64,000 nucleotides of DNA, from the NCBI GenBank assembly GCA_037349105.1, contig JAYJMM010000112.1:5478501-5542500 (forward strand). The letters are read 5' to 3'. Position 1 is the first letter of the stretch, and each line of letters begins with the position of its first letter. The notes beneath the pieces are model-generated. The model saw nothing but the letters and a program-made list of their open reading frames with translations, did not search any database and had not been told where the DNA came from. The position numbers were made by a program, and so were the translations under genes. Positions 1 through 11,152 of this stretch are shown here, piece by piece. This DNA comes from Limnomonas spitsbergensis. Its lineage: Eukaryota; Chlorophyta; Chlorophyceae; Chlamydomonadales.

Positions 1-260
1 CCAGCCTACGGCAAACCTAATAGCCATTGGTAAGGGTTAAGGGTTTGGGATTAGAGGCCATGCTCTTAATTCCCGCTGGGCCAGTCTGCCTCGTATGTCA
101 ACCCTCATCCCAGACCCTTAAGCCTCATCCCTCACCTGGCCAGCCGGCACCGTATCTCGACCCTCAAAACCTTTTCCTAATACCCTCATCCCTCACCTGG
201 CCAGCTGGCACCGTATCTATCTCCTTATCCTAAACCCTCAACCCTCATCCCTCACCTGGC
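1..260. repeat. degenerate subtelomere-like minisatellite
   Basis: The phrase ccctcatccctcacctggcc recurs about four times, mixed with ccctaaaccctcaaccc-type text. It resembles decayed telomere-associated sequence. No coding potential is seen. Confidence 0.5.
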
Positions 261-864
261 CAGCCTTCGGCAAACCCGTTCGATGGGCCCTGTAACCTGC
301 AGAGAAGCAAAATGTTTGAAACAGTGTGACAATGTTCATACCAGTGTCAGGAGAAGCAGCACATGTTCGTCAAGGAAACATCTGTCTAAGTTTGAGAAGT
401 ATATACATATTCCTCTAAGTGTGAAAAGTATGAACGTTTTCCTCCAAATGTGAGGAGAGGTAGTCAAACTGTGTGTCCTGCCGTAACTCCACACCCAGAC
501 GTAAACTGACCCTAAACGAGACCTGCTCCGAAACCAAAGGGATCAGGGTGGGAGATCCCCCGCCGTGGGGGCATCTTATCGGCTAGGTTGCGAGGAAACA
601 GTCAGATCTTATTGACGCATCCAGCCCCTCATAGATCAGGATCTATGTTATTTATTTTGCAGCAGACCGCCACTGGCAGGCCCCACTGGCCAGCCGCCAT
701 AGGGAGCTGATTGGGACGGAACCCTGACCGACCTCCGCCCGGCAGGACGATAGGGAACAGGGCATGCCACGCCAGATCCCCCCCGGTTGCACACCGGGTG
801 GGGGGGTAGCTGACATGAAGCTGCGCCGTGCTAAACAAAACGCTGAAGTAGATCCAGATCCCAC
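261..864. other. no gene recognised
   Basis: Unique-looking sequence. Bases 330-450 contain three loose copies of a phrase like gtgaggagaagcagcacatg / gtgagaagtat. No splice-framed exon or RNA gene was recognised. Confidence 0.4.
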
Positions 865-924
865 CTGGTAGATCTCGCTGTACATGATGATACCAGGAAA
901 CGTTGCGCCCTTGTCGCAAGCTAA
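865..924 (-). CDS. possible orphan exon (20 codons)
   Basis: On the minus strand, a polypyrimidine/ttgcag acceptor is followed by 60 open bases reading LACDKGATFPGIIMYSEIYQ and a clean CAG|GTGGGA donor. The length is a multiple of three and the peptide has ordinary globular composition. I do not recognise the family. It could be a further exon of gene A, an exon of another gene, or chance. Confidence 0.35.
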
Positions 925-1407
925 CTGCAACAGCCACGAAAAGAAACATCGGCAGTGAGGCAAAACAAAAGAAGTCGTGGCATGGATGGATGGGGCACAG
1001 ATTAAGGAGGTCTCGCATCATGCAAGAAGGGAGGCTGGGAGGGAGGCATACAGGGTTACCCAGTACAGAAATATGGTACGGTCAAACGGTACGGTACGGT
1101 ACGGATACTGAGTAACCCTGGAGGCAAGCATTTGCCTTCAATGCAACACGAATGGCGTGGGGCAACAAACAGCAGCAACAAGCAACCTGTTACAAACGGC
1201 TTGCAGCGACAGCAAAGTGTTGTTGCACACTTGGTGTTGCAAAGGTTGTTGCAGACGGCCTGCAACAGTATCAGGTGGCCTCCAAAAGTGGATGTATCAT
1301 GTGTCGTTAGATGTCTAGACTGTAACTAGATCCATGTACAGATCCAGAGCGTACAAACGGCCAAAAGCAGGAGAGGGTGCCAGATGGGACATGAGTAAAA
1401 GCTCCCC
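925..1407. other. intergenic, no gene; GGTACGGTAC microsatellite
   Basis: Bases 1074-1104 hold a short ggtacggtacggtac run. Bases 1150-1270 are rich in gttgca/tgcaac words. Nothing coding was recognised. Confidence 0.4.
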
Positions 1408-2036
1408 ACGCACTCTCTACGCCCCATGCAATCTCTGATCCGCATGCACTCTCTACTCCGCATGCAGCCTCCCCTTCCCATGCGGTCTCTCCTCCCAATG
1501 CCCTACTCCCCATGCATTCTCTCCTCCCCATGCACTCCCTACTCCTCATGCATTCTCTATTTCCCATGCGGCCTCTACTCCCCATGCACTCTCTACTCCC
1601 CATGCACTCTCTACTCCCCATGCACTCTCTACTCCCCATGCACTTTCTATTCCCCATGCATTCTCTATTCCCCATGCAGCCTCTCCTCCCCATTCACTCT
1701 CTCCTCCCCATGCAGCCTCTCCTCCCCATGCACTCCCTATTCCCCATGCATTCTCTATTCCCCATGCGGCCTCTACTCCCCATGCACTCTCTCCTCCCCA
1801 TGCACTCCCTACTCCCCATGCATTCTCTACTCCCCAGGCAGCCTCTACTCCCTATGCACTCTCTACTCCCCATGCAGCCTCTACTCCCCATGCAATCCCT
1901 ACTCCCCATGCATTCTCTACTCCCCATGCACTCCCTACTCCCCATGCATTCTCTACTCCCCATGCAGCCTCTTCTCCTCATGCACTCCCTACTTCCCATG
2001 CACTCCCTACTCCTCATGCAGCCTCTCCTCCATGCG
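1408..2036. repeat. 18-bp minisatellite, ~35 copies
   Basis: The unit is close to actctctactccccatgc, pyrimidine-rich on the plus strand. Because 18 is divisible by three it stays open in several frames on both strands, so the long open frames here are artefacts. Confidence 0.9.
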
Positions 2037-2700
2037 TCCCCCCATGTGCGCACTCTTACCGTACACGCGCCTACTTCTTTAATCTTCACCATTTTGACAT
2101 GGCCCGTGTGCATCGGACTGGTCGAAATGTTCATGCGTGCATATATGTATCACTTTGTCTTCTTACTGGTTTGAATAGGCTTGTGCGCATCGGACCGGTC
2201 GGAGTTTCCACTGTGTGCTGACTTTCTGTGATGAGTACGCGGCAGGGTGGCAGCCTGGCAGGGGAAGCATGGGGAAACGAGTGAGAAAGGGAGTGATGCG
2301 GAGCATGCGGTACGGTGAAAGCCTGGAAATGGAATGATGGGAGGAAAAGTGAGAAAGGAAGTGTGAAATGGAGTGATGACAGGATTTGAGGAAGGGTGTG
2401 ATGAGCACATGAAAGGGTGTCAGCCTGGCAGGCCAGGAGAAAAGTGTCTGAGTGAGTGAGAAGCAAACGAGTGACCAAGGCAGAGGCACACACAGGTATA
2501 GACTCGTGGAATCAGTAGTGATTAAGGACAATGGGTGTGATAGAGGGGCTTAAGAGTGGCAAAATGTGGCGGGTTGGGACACTATAGTGGGGCGCACAGT
2601 ACGCTCCTTTGTCACAGGAGTTCTCCCTTCCTATACATTTTGCAGCCCTCCACCGACTCACTCCTTCCCATCACTGCTTGCTTTACAGGTGTGTGTACCC
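2037..2700. other. no gene recognised
   Basis: Two related phrases, gtgtgcatcggactggtcg (about 2105) and tgtgcgcatcggaccggtcg (about 2183), form a diverged direct repeat. Bases 2235-2430 repeat gtcagcctggcaggc. No exon was recognised. Confidence 0.4.
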
Positions 2701-2705
2701 CTTGT

Positions 2706-2880
2706 TGCACCATGCACCCTCTCATGCACCCTCCCTCCCATGCTCCCTCCCATACACCCTCCCATGCACCCTCCCACCATGCACCCTCCCATGCACCCTC
2801 CCATACACCCTCCCATGGACCCTCCCACCATGCACCCTCCCATGCACCCTCCCATACACCCTCCCATGCACCCTCCCTCC
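2706..2880. repeat. short-unit minisatellite (ccctcccatgca)
   Basis: About fifteen copies of an 11-12-bp unit ccctcccatgca / ccctcccataca. Its open frames are not considered genes. Confidence 0.85.
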
Positions 2881-3101
2881 TGCCCATCACCTCTTCACTC
2901 GCAGCAACGCAGACCCTTTGCTGCACCAGGGGGCCACCCTGGCGGCAGCCGGGGCAGGAGAAGCAGGAGAGCGGCGGAGGTGCTGCCTACTCGTCATCAT
3001 CATCGGATCTATGCCAGGATATGGACCGGATCTGGACCCACACCTTGATCTGGATCTGGATTGGACAGGAGGGGGGACAGAAATTAATAAAGATGCGCTT
3101 G

Positions 3102-4722
3102 GCGCAGGGTGTGGGAGCGTGGGGAGGGCGGCAGGCGCAGGGTGTGGGAGCGTGGGGAGGGCGGCAGGCGCAGGGTGTGGGAGCGTGGGGAGGGCGGCAG
3201 GCGCAGGGTGTGGGAGCGTGGGGAGGGCGGCAGGCGCAGGGTGTGGGAGCGTGGGGAGGGCGGCAGGCGCAGGGTGTGGGAGCGTGGGGAGGGCGGCAGG
3301 CGCAGGGTGTGGGAGCGTGGGGAGGGCGGCAGGCGCAGGGTGTGGGAGCGTGGGGAGGGCGGCAGGCGCAGGGTGTGGGAGCGTGGGGAGGGCGGCAGGC
3401 GCAGGGTGTGGGAGCGTGGGGAGGGCGGCAGGCGCAGGGTGTGGGAGCGTGGGGAGGGCGGCAGGCGCAGGGTGTGGGAGCGTGGGGAGGGCGGCAGGCG
3501 CGGGGTGTGGGAGCGTGGGGAGGGCGGCAGGCACAGGGTGTGGGAGCGTGGGGAGGGCGGCAGGCGCAGGGTGTGGGAGCGTGGGGAGGGCGGCAGGCGC
3601 GGGGTGTGGGAGCGTGGGGAGGGCGGCAGGCGCAGGGTGTGGAAGCGTGGGGAGGGCGGCAGGCACAGGGTGTGGGAGCGTGGGGAGGGCGGCAGGCGCA
3701 GGGTGTGGGAGCGTGGGGAGGGCGGCAGGCGCAGGGTGTGGGAGCGTGGGGAGGGCGGCAGGCGCAGGGTGTGGGAGCGTGGGGAGGGCGGCAGGCGCAG
3801 GGTGTGGGAGCGTGGGGAGGGCGGCAGGCGCAGGGTGTGGGAGCGTGGGGAGGGCGGCAGGCGCAGGGTGTGGGAGCGTGGGGAGGGCGGCAGGCGCAGG
3901 GTGTGGGAGCGTGGGGAGGGCGGCAGGCGCAGGGTGTGGGAGCGTGGGGAGGGCGGCAGGCGCGGGGTGTGGGAGCGTGGGGAGGGCGGCAGGCGCAGGG
4001 TGTGGGAGCGTGGGGAGGGCGGCAGGCGCAGGGTGTGGGAGCGTGGGGAGGGCGGCAGGCGCAGGGTGTGGGAGCGTGGGGAGGGCGGCAGGCGCAGGGT
4101 GTGGGAGCGTGGGGAGGGCGGCAGGCGCAGGGTGTGGGAGCGTGGGGAGGGCGGCAGGCGCAGGGTGTGGGAGCGTGGGGAGGGCGGCAGGCGCAGGGTG
4201 TGGGAGCGTGGGGAGGGCGGCAGGCGCGGGGTGTGGGAGCGTGGGGAGGGCGGCAGGCGCAGGGTGTGGGAGCGTGGGGAGGGCGGCAGGCGCAGGGTGT
4301 GGGAGCGTGGGGAGGGCGGCAGGCGCAGGGTGTGGGAGCGTGGGGAGGGCGGCAGGCGCAGGGTGTGGGAGCGTGGGGAGGGCGGCAGGCGCAGGGTGTG
4401 GGAGCGTGGGGAGGGCGGCAGGCGCAGGGTGTGGGAGCGTGGGGAGGGCGGCAGGCGCAGGGTGTGGGAGCGTGGGGAGGGCGGCAGGCGCAGGGTGTGG
4501 GAGCGTGGGGAGGGCGGCAGGCGCAGGGTGTGGGAGCGTGGGGAGGGCGGCAGGCGCAGGGTGTGGGAGCGTGGGGAGGGCGGCAGGCGCAGGGTGTGGG
4601 AGCGTGGGGAGGGTGGCAGGCGCAGGGTGTGGGAGCGTGGGGAGGGCGGCAGGCGCAGGGTGTGGGAGCGTGGGGAGGGCGGCAGGCGCAGGGTGTGGGA
4701 GCGTGGGGAGGCGGCAGGCGTG
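3102..4722. repeat. 33-bp minisatellite, ~49 nearly identical copies
   Basis: The unit starts gcgcagggtgtgggagcgtg and ends gggagggcggcag. Only scattered single-base variants occur (cgcggg, cacagg, tggaag, ggtggc). The period is divisible by three, so several frames stay open for more than 500 codons; these are not genes. The minus strand is pyrimidine-rich and free of AG dinucleotides. Confidence 0.97.
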
Positions 4723-5219
4723 GGGCCATAAAATATGCATTCTCGTATTTTCTGGTTAGTTGTTTCCAGTTTTCTTCCATCTTACTTTCTTTGACCCACT
4801 GTTTCTTTGACAGAACGGCCACACTTTTTTCCTGGTCACTGTTTCATATTACAAAAAATCGTTTGCTTGTGCCTCTGGTTTGCACTGCTGTAGCCTTATC
4901 GACATATGCATTGAGGTACATTTATTGACGAGATGTCATTACAGAAGCATGCTGTGTTAAAAGGGTGTGGAGTGTGGACAGGTGTGGGGGACTGGGGCAT
5001 GGGAGCGGGACTAGGGAGGGGCATAAGGCAGCAACGTAAGGGGGAAATAGTGGGGTGGGTGGGGGTAGGGGGCTTCTTTATTCGTAGGAGGGGTATATGT
5101 GAGGTATGCTTGCATGGTAGGGTAGTGCATGCATGCATGGAGGGGATGCATGCATGGCCGGGTTGTATGCATGGACCGAGGGGTGCATGAGGGATGGGGT
5201 TCATGGACTAACACCCTAC
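4723..5219. other. no gene recognised
   Basis: AT-richer sequence after the 33-bp array, then gcatgcatgg-rich text at 5105-5175. No exon was recognised. Confidence 0.4.
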
Positions 5220-5560
5220 ACCGAATGGAAATTGTGTGTCTTGCCTCCCAGCTGGGATCTCTGCAGGTGCTGGCAGAGCCAGTGAGGCATGCGATTCGAA
5301 CTAGGTTCAACCATTTATATCCAGTCGCAAGAATGACGACCAGTGCTGCGCCGGCTGCGCCGTTTGTGTGCAGGCTATCTTGTTGACCGGGAGCGCCTTG
5401 CCCTACTCAGTCGCTTCCTAGTAAGCCACTGCTCTCACCAGCTGGCGCAGTGCAGGGCAATGGTGGCCAGTGGCGCGGCAGGCAGAGGACGACTAGCGGC
5501 GATGTGGCAGGGGTGTGCCGTCGTTCGAAGAAACACGAAGAGGTGGGAAATTTAGAAAAA
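5220..5560 (+). pseudogene. possible degraded coding segment, basic helical
   Basis: Two overlapping plus frames give protein-like text: one containing LQVLAEPVRHAIRTRFNHLY (to about 5386) and the next GYLVDRERLALLSRFLVSH (from about 5343). Arg, Leu and Ala spacing suggests a helical or IQ-like segment. A frame change near 5345 and a stop at 5553 suggest a decayed exon or gene fragment. No family is assigned. Confidence 0.3.
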
Positions 5561-6214
5561 CGAAGTGTTTGGTAGAGGTGATGGTCTACAGGGCAAGAGG
5601 GAGAAAGCTGCGCCGTGCGCTCTGTAGGAAGTTAGACAGGTTGCAAGATAGGAGGATTGGGGTGCGGGGGTGGGGGTGGGGCGGGGGTGTCGGTTGGGAG
5701 CTTGCGCTGTGTACAAAATCGGTTCCGACCTCGATTCTGATTAGGTTATCGTGGTGCTGGTTACTTGTGACCGGTAGTGGTGCATGATTAAGAGGAGGAG
5801 GAGGAGGGGAGGGGAGGGGGGGCGGAGAGTTTCATCTGATAGAGGAGGGAACATGCTAGCAGGCAGGGCGAGGGAAACGGCAGGGGACAGCAGCTACCGA
5901 GCGGGACGAGGGGAGCGGTCGGCTGTAGCCGTTCGCGATAACGGTGTACGGCGCTGCCAGCAGGCGCTAGGCCATTGGATTGTTAGTCGCCAGCAGATGC
6001 AACAGAAGCGATGTCAGCTGTAATGGCCGTGCATTGCTTCATTCTAAGTTCTCTGGCACTCCTTGCTGCTGCCTAACTGGCCCTTTCAAAAAGTGTTCTG
6101 AATTCGTGGATGGTAGAGGGGCTGTAAACTCATGTAACATTTTTCAGAGGCTGGGGCTTCTGTTGTCTTTCTTTTCCAGCATTTTTTCTGTCCCTTCACT
6201 TGATCTCCCACTTT
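5561..6214. other. no gene recognised
   Basis: GA-rich sequence at 5784-5850, otherwise unremarkable. Confidence 0.35.
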
Positions 6215-6700
6215 CCCCCCTTTTATTTTCCCGACCCCTGGTGTTTGTTCCGTTATTTCCTCCCAACACCTACCTTAGGCACCCACACCGACGGCCGAGC
6301 CTTTTTGAGCAGGGCCCAGAGGTGTAGCGTCATTGACAAATGTACCGGTTTACCATGTTGTCAACCCCTGCTAAACTGGCACGATACATGTACTGATGTT
6401 CATGTGGTGGTTCGTTTTGAGGCCTCCAGCCACCCTTCAGCCCATAGGCTTTCCGCCCCGGGCTAGTCATGCCGTACTCATGCTGGCCAGATAGACAGCA
6501 CTGGTTTCCAGCCCCTGTTTTTCAGATCCCAAATTTCAACTGTACAAGAAAAATATCTTAGGGCCCTGATACAGCCAGATGTCAATGACGTTACACCTCT
6601 GGGCCCTGCTCAAATAAGGCTCGGCCGCGTGGCCACCTAACTAAACAGTTGGGAGGGAAATGGAAACAAACACAGAAGGGGGCAGGACAAAAAAAGGGCC
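6215..6700. mobile_element. foldback/MITE-like element with long inverted arms
   Basis: The left arm (about 6215-6338) contains ggccgagcctttttgagcag and ggcccagaggtgtagcgtca. The right arm (about 6579-6700) is its reverse complement with mismatches (tgacgttacacctctgggcc, gctcaaataaggctcggccg). The arms continue outward through matching tcccaacacctac / gttgggaggg text. No open frame lies between them. Related arms recur at 6.8, 10.0, 10.9, 11.5-12.2 and 54.6 kb. Confidence 0.7.
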
Positions 6701-6814
6701 CTGAAACAGCCAGATGTAGTGCCCAACAAAATCAGCAGGGGTGATGTGCCTGAGCGGCTAGGGAAATGGACTTGAGCCTTGTCAGACTTCATACCACGGG
6801 GAGGGGGGGTCAGG

Positions 6815-6870
6815 ACCCAAGGTTAATGATGTTATACCTCCGGGCCCTGCTTAAATAAAGCTCGGCCATG
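6815..6870 (+). mobile_element. solitary arm of the foldback family
   Basis: Contains atgatgttatacctccgggc and gcttaaataaagctcggcc, a diverged copy of the arm at 6579-6640. Confidence 0.65.
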
Positions 6871-6941
6871 TTGGCAAACTTTATTTCTGGTAGGAAAGTG
6901 TCAATTGGTCCATCACTTCTGCCAGGCAAGGCTATCAGCAG

Positions 6942-6964
6942 CCCTAAACCCTAAACCCTAAACC
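6942..6964. repeat. interstitial telomere repeat (CCCTAAA)3
   Basis: Three uninterrupted CCCTAAA units followed by CC. This is the plant/green-algal telomere type. Confidence 0.85.
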
Positions 6965-7945
6965 AGCGCCCAGCAGAATAAGAAGCGTCCCCAGTCTATA
7001 CCTTGCACAGCTGCCGAGCATACCAACGCCCATGCTCCGGTGTGGATTCCGGGCGGGGTCTGCAGCAGCCATACTGCTGAGCATTGAGCAAGAGAAAGGC
7101 GTCTCCAGGGGCAGAGCGGATCCAAGTCAAGCCTGCGCGGCGCATGTCACATGGCCCGACTAGAAGCCTTGAGTCTGCTGGGGCCAGGGTAGGGGTGACA
7201 CGGGAGATGTTGACGAGCACTAAGCAGCATCAACACGAAGGAAGGTGAATTGGTTATGTGGAAGGGCTCCAGAGTTACCCACAGCTACCAAGGACCCAGG
7301 TAGCCTCCTCGATTTCCCAACCACCGCCATCCAACTTCGGCTTCGACTTCGCCCCATGCCATACGGATTCGCCACACCCCTACGGATTCGCCACACCCCT
7401 ACGGATTCGCCATACCAATACGGTTCGCTAAACCAGTTCTTTTATCACAACGGGGTGTCGGCCGCAGGGCAGCCCTTCTTGTAAGAGATTGAGTCAAATT
7501 TGTCAGTTGGGATAGTGGGATACGGTACCGTAACGGCTGATCAGCCTCTTTTGCACTCATCCTTCGGTGATGGGTGTCTCTTTCTAGATTTCCGTTCGAA
7601 AATCAATCGAAATTTCGTCTGCAAAAGTGCCAAGTCGCGATCGTTTTAAGGTAATCATCCCCGCCTGTCAGCGGGGACAACAAATCAATATTCTCATCAG
7701 AGAGCGGGAGACCGGGGTTCGTGCGGTGGCTGCATGCAAACTGCCTGTTTGAATGGATACATCCGCAGTGTGGCACGCCACCGCAAACCTCTCTCCAGGT
7801 GTTTTTATGTTGTTCACTGTTTTTTTCAAGAGGAGGGGAGCCGCGGCCACCCCTCAGTCGTTGCATGACGGTCAGAAAATATGAGGGGCATTCAGATTCA
7901 GATTCAGACCATGTATCACAGAAAGTGCACAGCCTACAGATACTT
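6965..7945. other. no gene recognised
   Basis: Contains a short triplicated phrase tacggattcgcca at 7360-7412. No splice-framed exon was recognised. Confidence 0.35.
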
Positions 7946-8175
7946 CAAAGTGCCCCACCTACTTCAAAGTGCACCACGGCCACTACCTACTTCAAAGGGC
8001 ACCACCTACATCAAAGGGCACCACCTACTTCAAAGTGCACCACGGCTACTACCTACTTCAAAGGGCACCACCTACATCAAAGGGCACCACCTACATCAAA
8101 GGGCACCACCTACTACAAAGTGCACCACGGCCACTACCTTCTTCAAAGGGCACCACCTACTTCAATAGTTCGATA
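7946..8175. repeat. tandem array (ctacctacttcaaagggcac)
   Basis: About a dozen copies of an ~18-bp unit, caccacctacttcaaagg / caccacctacatcaaagg, grouped into higher-order units containing ggccactacc. Confidence 0.9.
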
Positions 8176-8235
8176 TAGACCCTTCTGACCGTCAGCTCCT
8201 CCATCGCCAGACATAGGCTGGCTATCGATACTATT

Positions 8236-8470
8236 TTGCTGAAGTTGTTGCTGCTGCTGCTGCTGGCCCCGGCTTCGGTTGCCCTGTTGGTCGACAGCCT
8301 GCCGGCACGAGAACACCATCAGCCCATGCACCAGCCGCGTGCATGCTGCAGTCCATCTGAGGCATTACTGCTGCCCCCGCCGCTATTGTCTTGACTATGT
8401 CGCTGTTGCTCCTGCTGCTGCTGTTGCTGCTGCTCTTGCCCTTGTTGCTGCTGCTGCTGCTGCACATTTC
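8236..8470. repeat. CTG/CAG-rich tracts
   Basis: Impure (CTG)n runs at 8240-8265 and 8405-8465, in an otherwise coding-like but unassigned stretch. Such tracts often encode poly-Gln or poly-Ala in green algae, but no exon boundaries could be set. Confidence 0.7.
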
Positions 8471-9347
8471 GATGGCCGCCCTTGCCCAGTGCCCAGTGCT
8501 CGGCGGTGGCAGCTAGCACGGCAGGCCCTACTAGGCCCTGGCTACTTTGATCGCAGGTTTCCAGAAGGTCCTCCCAAGGGCAAGGGCATCAGAATTTTAG
8601 AGACGACCGACGCAGCCATCTGCCAGATCCTGTGGTTGAGTTTCTTGTCAGATGGCTGAGATGCCTTCTCGAAGCGCTTGTGTACGTTTAGGGCGACGCG
8701 GACGTTAAAGACGGGGAGCTTTGTGATCCCATGGGCTGCTAGGCAGTCCTACCGGCCGAATGTGAACCCTTCGTGGGATGCTGACTTGCGACAGTCGGCT
8801 TCTTTGGTGGAGCACGCAGCACCTGTTAGCCAGGATCACCTCACACCTGCGTTGAATAAGTGGGTGGATCTGGGTGGATCTAGGCAGATATAGGTGGATA
8901 TAGGCGAATCTAGGCTGATCTGGGTGATTATAGTGACCTCAATGGCATCGCAGGCTTCCCAGAGAGAAGAAATCTTATGTAGTAAATAAATGGCATCATT
9001 GTCATCTCATTTAGGAGCGACGCTCAAAGATTCGAATCGCAGGGTACGTTTATAACTCAATACCGTACAATGACCGGGTCTCACTGATAGGCCGGTGCGT
9101 CGGACGTTCATAGCTTGCGTTCAGCTGTCCTTAGCCGTAGACGAATGAAACGGTTTTGAGGCCCGCCGAAACGGGCCACCGCCACGGTGCCTCGGTGCGA
9201 CATGGATGCACTGCACGGGCTGACGAGGAGTCGAGAAGGGGAGAAGAAAGAGAGGCTTACTTAAGAGAAGAACAAGTAACTTGCAATTGATTTGGTTTTC
9301 TACAATTAGAACTGAATATGAATTACAACTTTCACTATCTGAATATC
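8471..9347. other. no gene; AT-rich run into the tRNA
   Basis: Bases 8865-8935 repeat tgggtggatct / taggtggata. From about 9255 to 9347 the sequence becomes clearly more AT-rich than its surroundings, leading directly into the tRNA. Confidence 0.45.
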
Positions 9348-9420
9348 GGTTAGTTGGCTCAATTGGTAGAGCATCAGATTCCAAATCTGAGGGTTGGAGG
9401 TTCGAGTCCTTCACTGATCA
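9348..9420 (+). tRNA. trnW: tRNA-Trp (anticodon CCA), organelle/bacterial-like
   Basis: A full 73-nt cloverleaf can be drawn. Acceptor GGTTAGT pairs with ACTGATC (two G-U pairs) with discriminator A. The D stem is GCTC/GAGC. The anticodon stem is TCAGA/TCTGA around the loop TTCCAAA, giving CCA. The variable loop has 5 nt, and the T arm is GGAGG-TTCGAGT-CCTTC. No CCA is encoded. The D-arm text (GGCTCAATTGGTAGAGC) resembles bacterial and organellar tRNAs more than plant nuclear tRNA-Trp. With AT-rich upstream DNA this suggests an organelle-derived insertion, although a functional nuclear gene is not excluded. Confidence 0.85.
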
Positions 9421-9958
9421 CTTCTTGCCCCGTAATTGTCCTGAACCTGTCCTCTCTCCTCCCAGTCCATTGCTCCTCTACAGTGCAGGAGTAAATGGAT
9501 AGCACATGTATATCTGCATCCCTCCACTTTAAGGTCAGGAGGACGTGAGGCAATGGCGCGCGTAGCCATTATGGTGTCTACAAGTGTAACCTTGTCACGA
9601 ATCAGGTAAGACATGAAACATCCATATCTAGATGTAAGCGGGATATCTCGACTTCTGGGGTCTAGCAACGTTTGCATCAAGGGTTGGCAACAACCCTTGC
9701 TTGTTATCTTCTACACCTTTAAACCGCCTCTAAACCCTAAACCCACCAGGGGGCTGTCACGACCTATGCCTGCCACGTCAAATGTCTTGTGTTCTTTTGC
9801 TTGGGTTACATATTCCTTAGGACGCACCCCTCAACCGCGACAACACTCACGCACTCAACCCTGGAGATTTCCTTGCATGGATGCGATAAGGGCTTCCGGT
9901 GCTCTCTAGCGGTACCCAAGGTGGCTTTTGGCTGAGGGCGAAGATGAAGGCGGCTACG
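9421..9958. other. no gene recognised
   Basis: Contains one CCTAAACCC telomere-like word near 9733. No exon or RNA gene was recognised. Confidence 0.35.
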
Positions 9959-9959
9959 C

Positions 9960-10185
9960 CTAGCCTTGGCTGCCAATTAGTTAATGACGTTACACCTCTG
10001 GGCCCTGGCTGCCAATTACTTAATGACGTTACACCTCTGGGCCCTGGCTGCCAATTACTTAATGACGTTACTCCTCTGGGCCCTCGCTGCCAATTACTTA
10101 ATGACGTTACACCGCTGGGCACTGGCTGCCAACTAGTTAATGACGTTACTCCTCTGGGCCCTGGCTGCCAATTAGTTTATCACCC
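9960..10185. repeat. tandemly amplified foldback arm, 6 copies
   Basis: A ~41-bp unit, tgccaattacttaatgacgt followed by tacacctctgggccctggc, is repeated about six times. Its core is the arm of the foldback family, here amplified head to tail. Confidence 0.85.
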
Positions 10186-10224
10186 TTTTCAAACTGCGTC
10201 AGACAGCGACTGACCTGCAGCCGC

Positions 10225-10500
10225 TACGTGTCACGGAGGTGCTAGCGTTAGTTGATGCAGCATGCGAGCGGGCGCTGCTGGATGCAGCTGGCAGAGGGGA
10301 CCCCAGAGATCTTGCCACAGAACACAGGTTTGCGGTCGCCTACCGCACCTGGTTCCAGCCTACGGCGGGCATTTCCTTGCGCAGGCCAGGGGCCGCACCA
10401 GCCAATAAGAGTGTGCTTGCGTGCGCACGAACTGAACGTTGCGGCTCGGCGCCGTCAACACGGCCGACACTTCACACTCAAGGACGGCGCAGCGGTCAGC
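10225..10500 (+). mobile_element. LINE-like 3' coding remnant, copy 1
   Basis: Shares extended diverged similarity with 46955-47180: the same order of gaccccagrga, gcctaccgc/gccaaccgcgcctggttccagcc, cctacggc and gtcarcacggc blocks. In the second copy this text follows a reverse-transcriptase fragment, so both are read as the 3' part of one retroelement family. Frames are broken. Confidence 0.5.
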
Positions 10501-10639
10501 AGCGTGACAGACGGTGCTGCCAACGATGTTGGGCTAGGGGAGACGGTGAGCATGTGGAGGGTGCGTTGCAAGCATGTTTTCAATACCCCAGCGTGCAGGA
10601 TCAACTTAGGGAGCAAGGATGGGAAGGTCCTCCGAGCGG

Positions 10640-11152
10640 TGCTAGAAACTTCTCCGAGTTGTACTGGGGCAGGCTTGGGTGGGATGCCCTGGCTTTAGGA
10701 GGTTTCCTCAAACCTCATCCGAGTTTATATTTTATATTTTCATATTTTATGACCTTATATGGAAGACGTGGTAGATATCGTTGAGGCGCAAACGATCTCA
10801 GAGGCAGGAACCTCCTATGGCTTTTTCCAGCCTGTCTGTCCCTTCACTTTATTTCCCCTTTTCCTTTTTTCCAGCCCCTATTAGTTAGGCGGCCACGCGG
10901 CCGAGCCTTTTTGAGCCGGGCCCAGAGGTGTAACGTCATTGACCCTTTCCCGTAGACGTTCTTTACCTTGGCGTGAGGCAATTCATTGTTGTTTGTTTCA
11001 ACCGCGGGGCCAAAAAGTATTTTTATTAGGCGGCAGAAGCCATCAAAAGTTGTATGCGGGCACCACGGACTTCCAGCAGTTGTACCAGGGCAGGCATGGG
11101 TGGAATGCTCTGGCTTTTGTCGTGGATGTGGTAGAATTTGTTGAGGGCTAGT
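10640..11152 (+). mobile_element. two diverged copies of a transposon-like coding fragment
   Basis: Around 10650-10690 the text encodes ELYWGRLGWDAL, and around 11065-11115 it encodes QLYQGRHGWNAL. The nucleotides also match (gttgta ct/cc ggggcaggc .. tggg tggratgc). A further shared word, ccgcgrggccaaaaag, occurs at about 11000 and 17507. They are relics of a dispersed element of unknown class. Confidence 0.4.
10825..10950 (-). mobile_element. solitary arm of the foldback family
   Basis: Contains tgtcccttcactt, ggcggccacgcggccgagcc and ggcccagaggtgtaacgtca in the same order as the left arm at 6.2 kb. No partner arm was found within 400 bp on the expected side. Confidence 0.65.

Noticed and set aside
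1426..2174. Open frames of about 220 codons on both strands
   Set aside because: They are translations of an 18-bp minisatellite whose length is divisible by three; several frames are equally open.
2556..4928. 790-, 716-, 617- and 611-codon open frames
   Set aside because: All run through the 33-bp array and consist of an 11-residue repeat; no start, domain or splice evidence.
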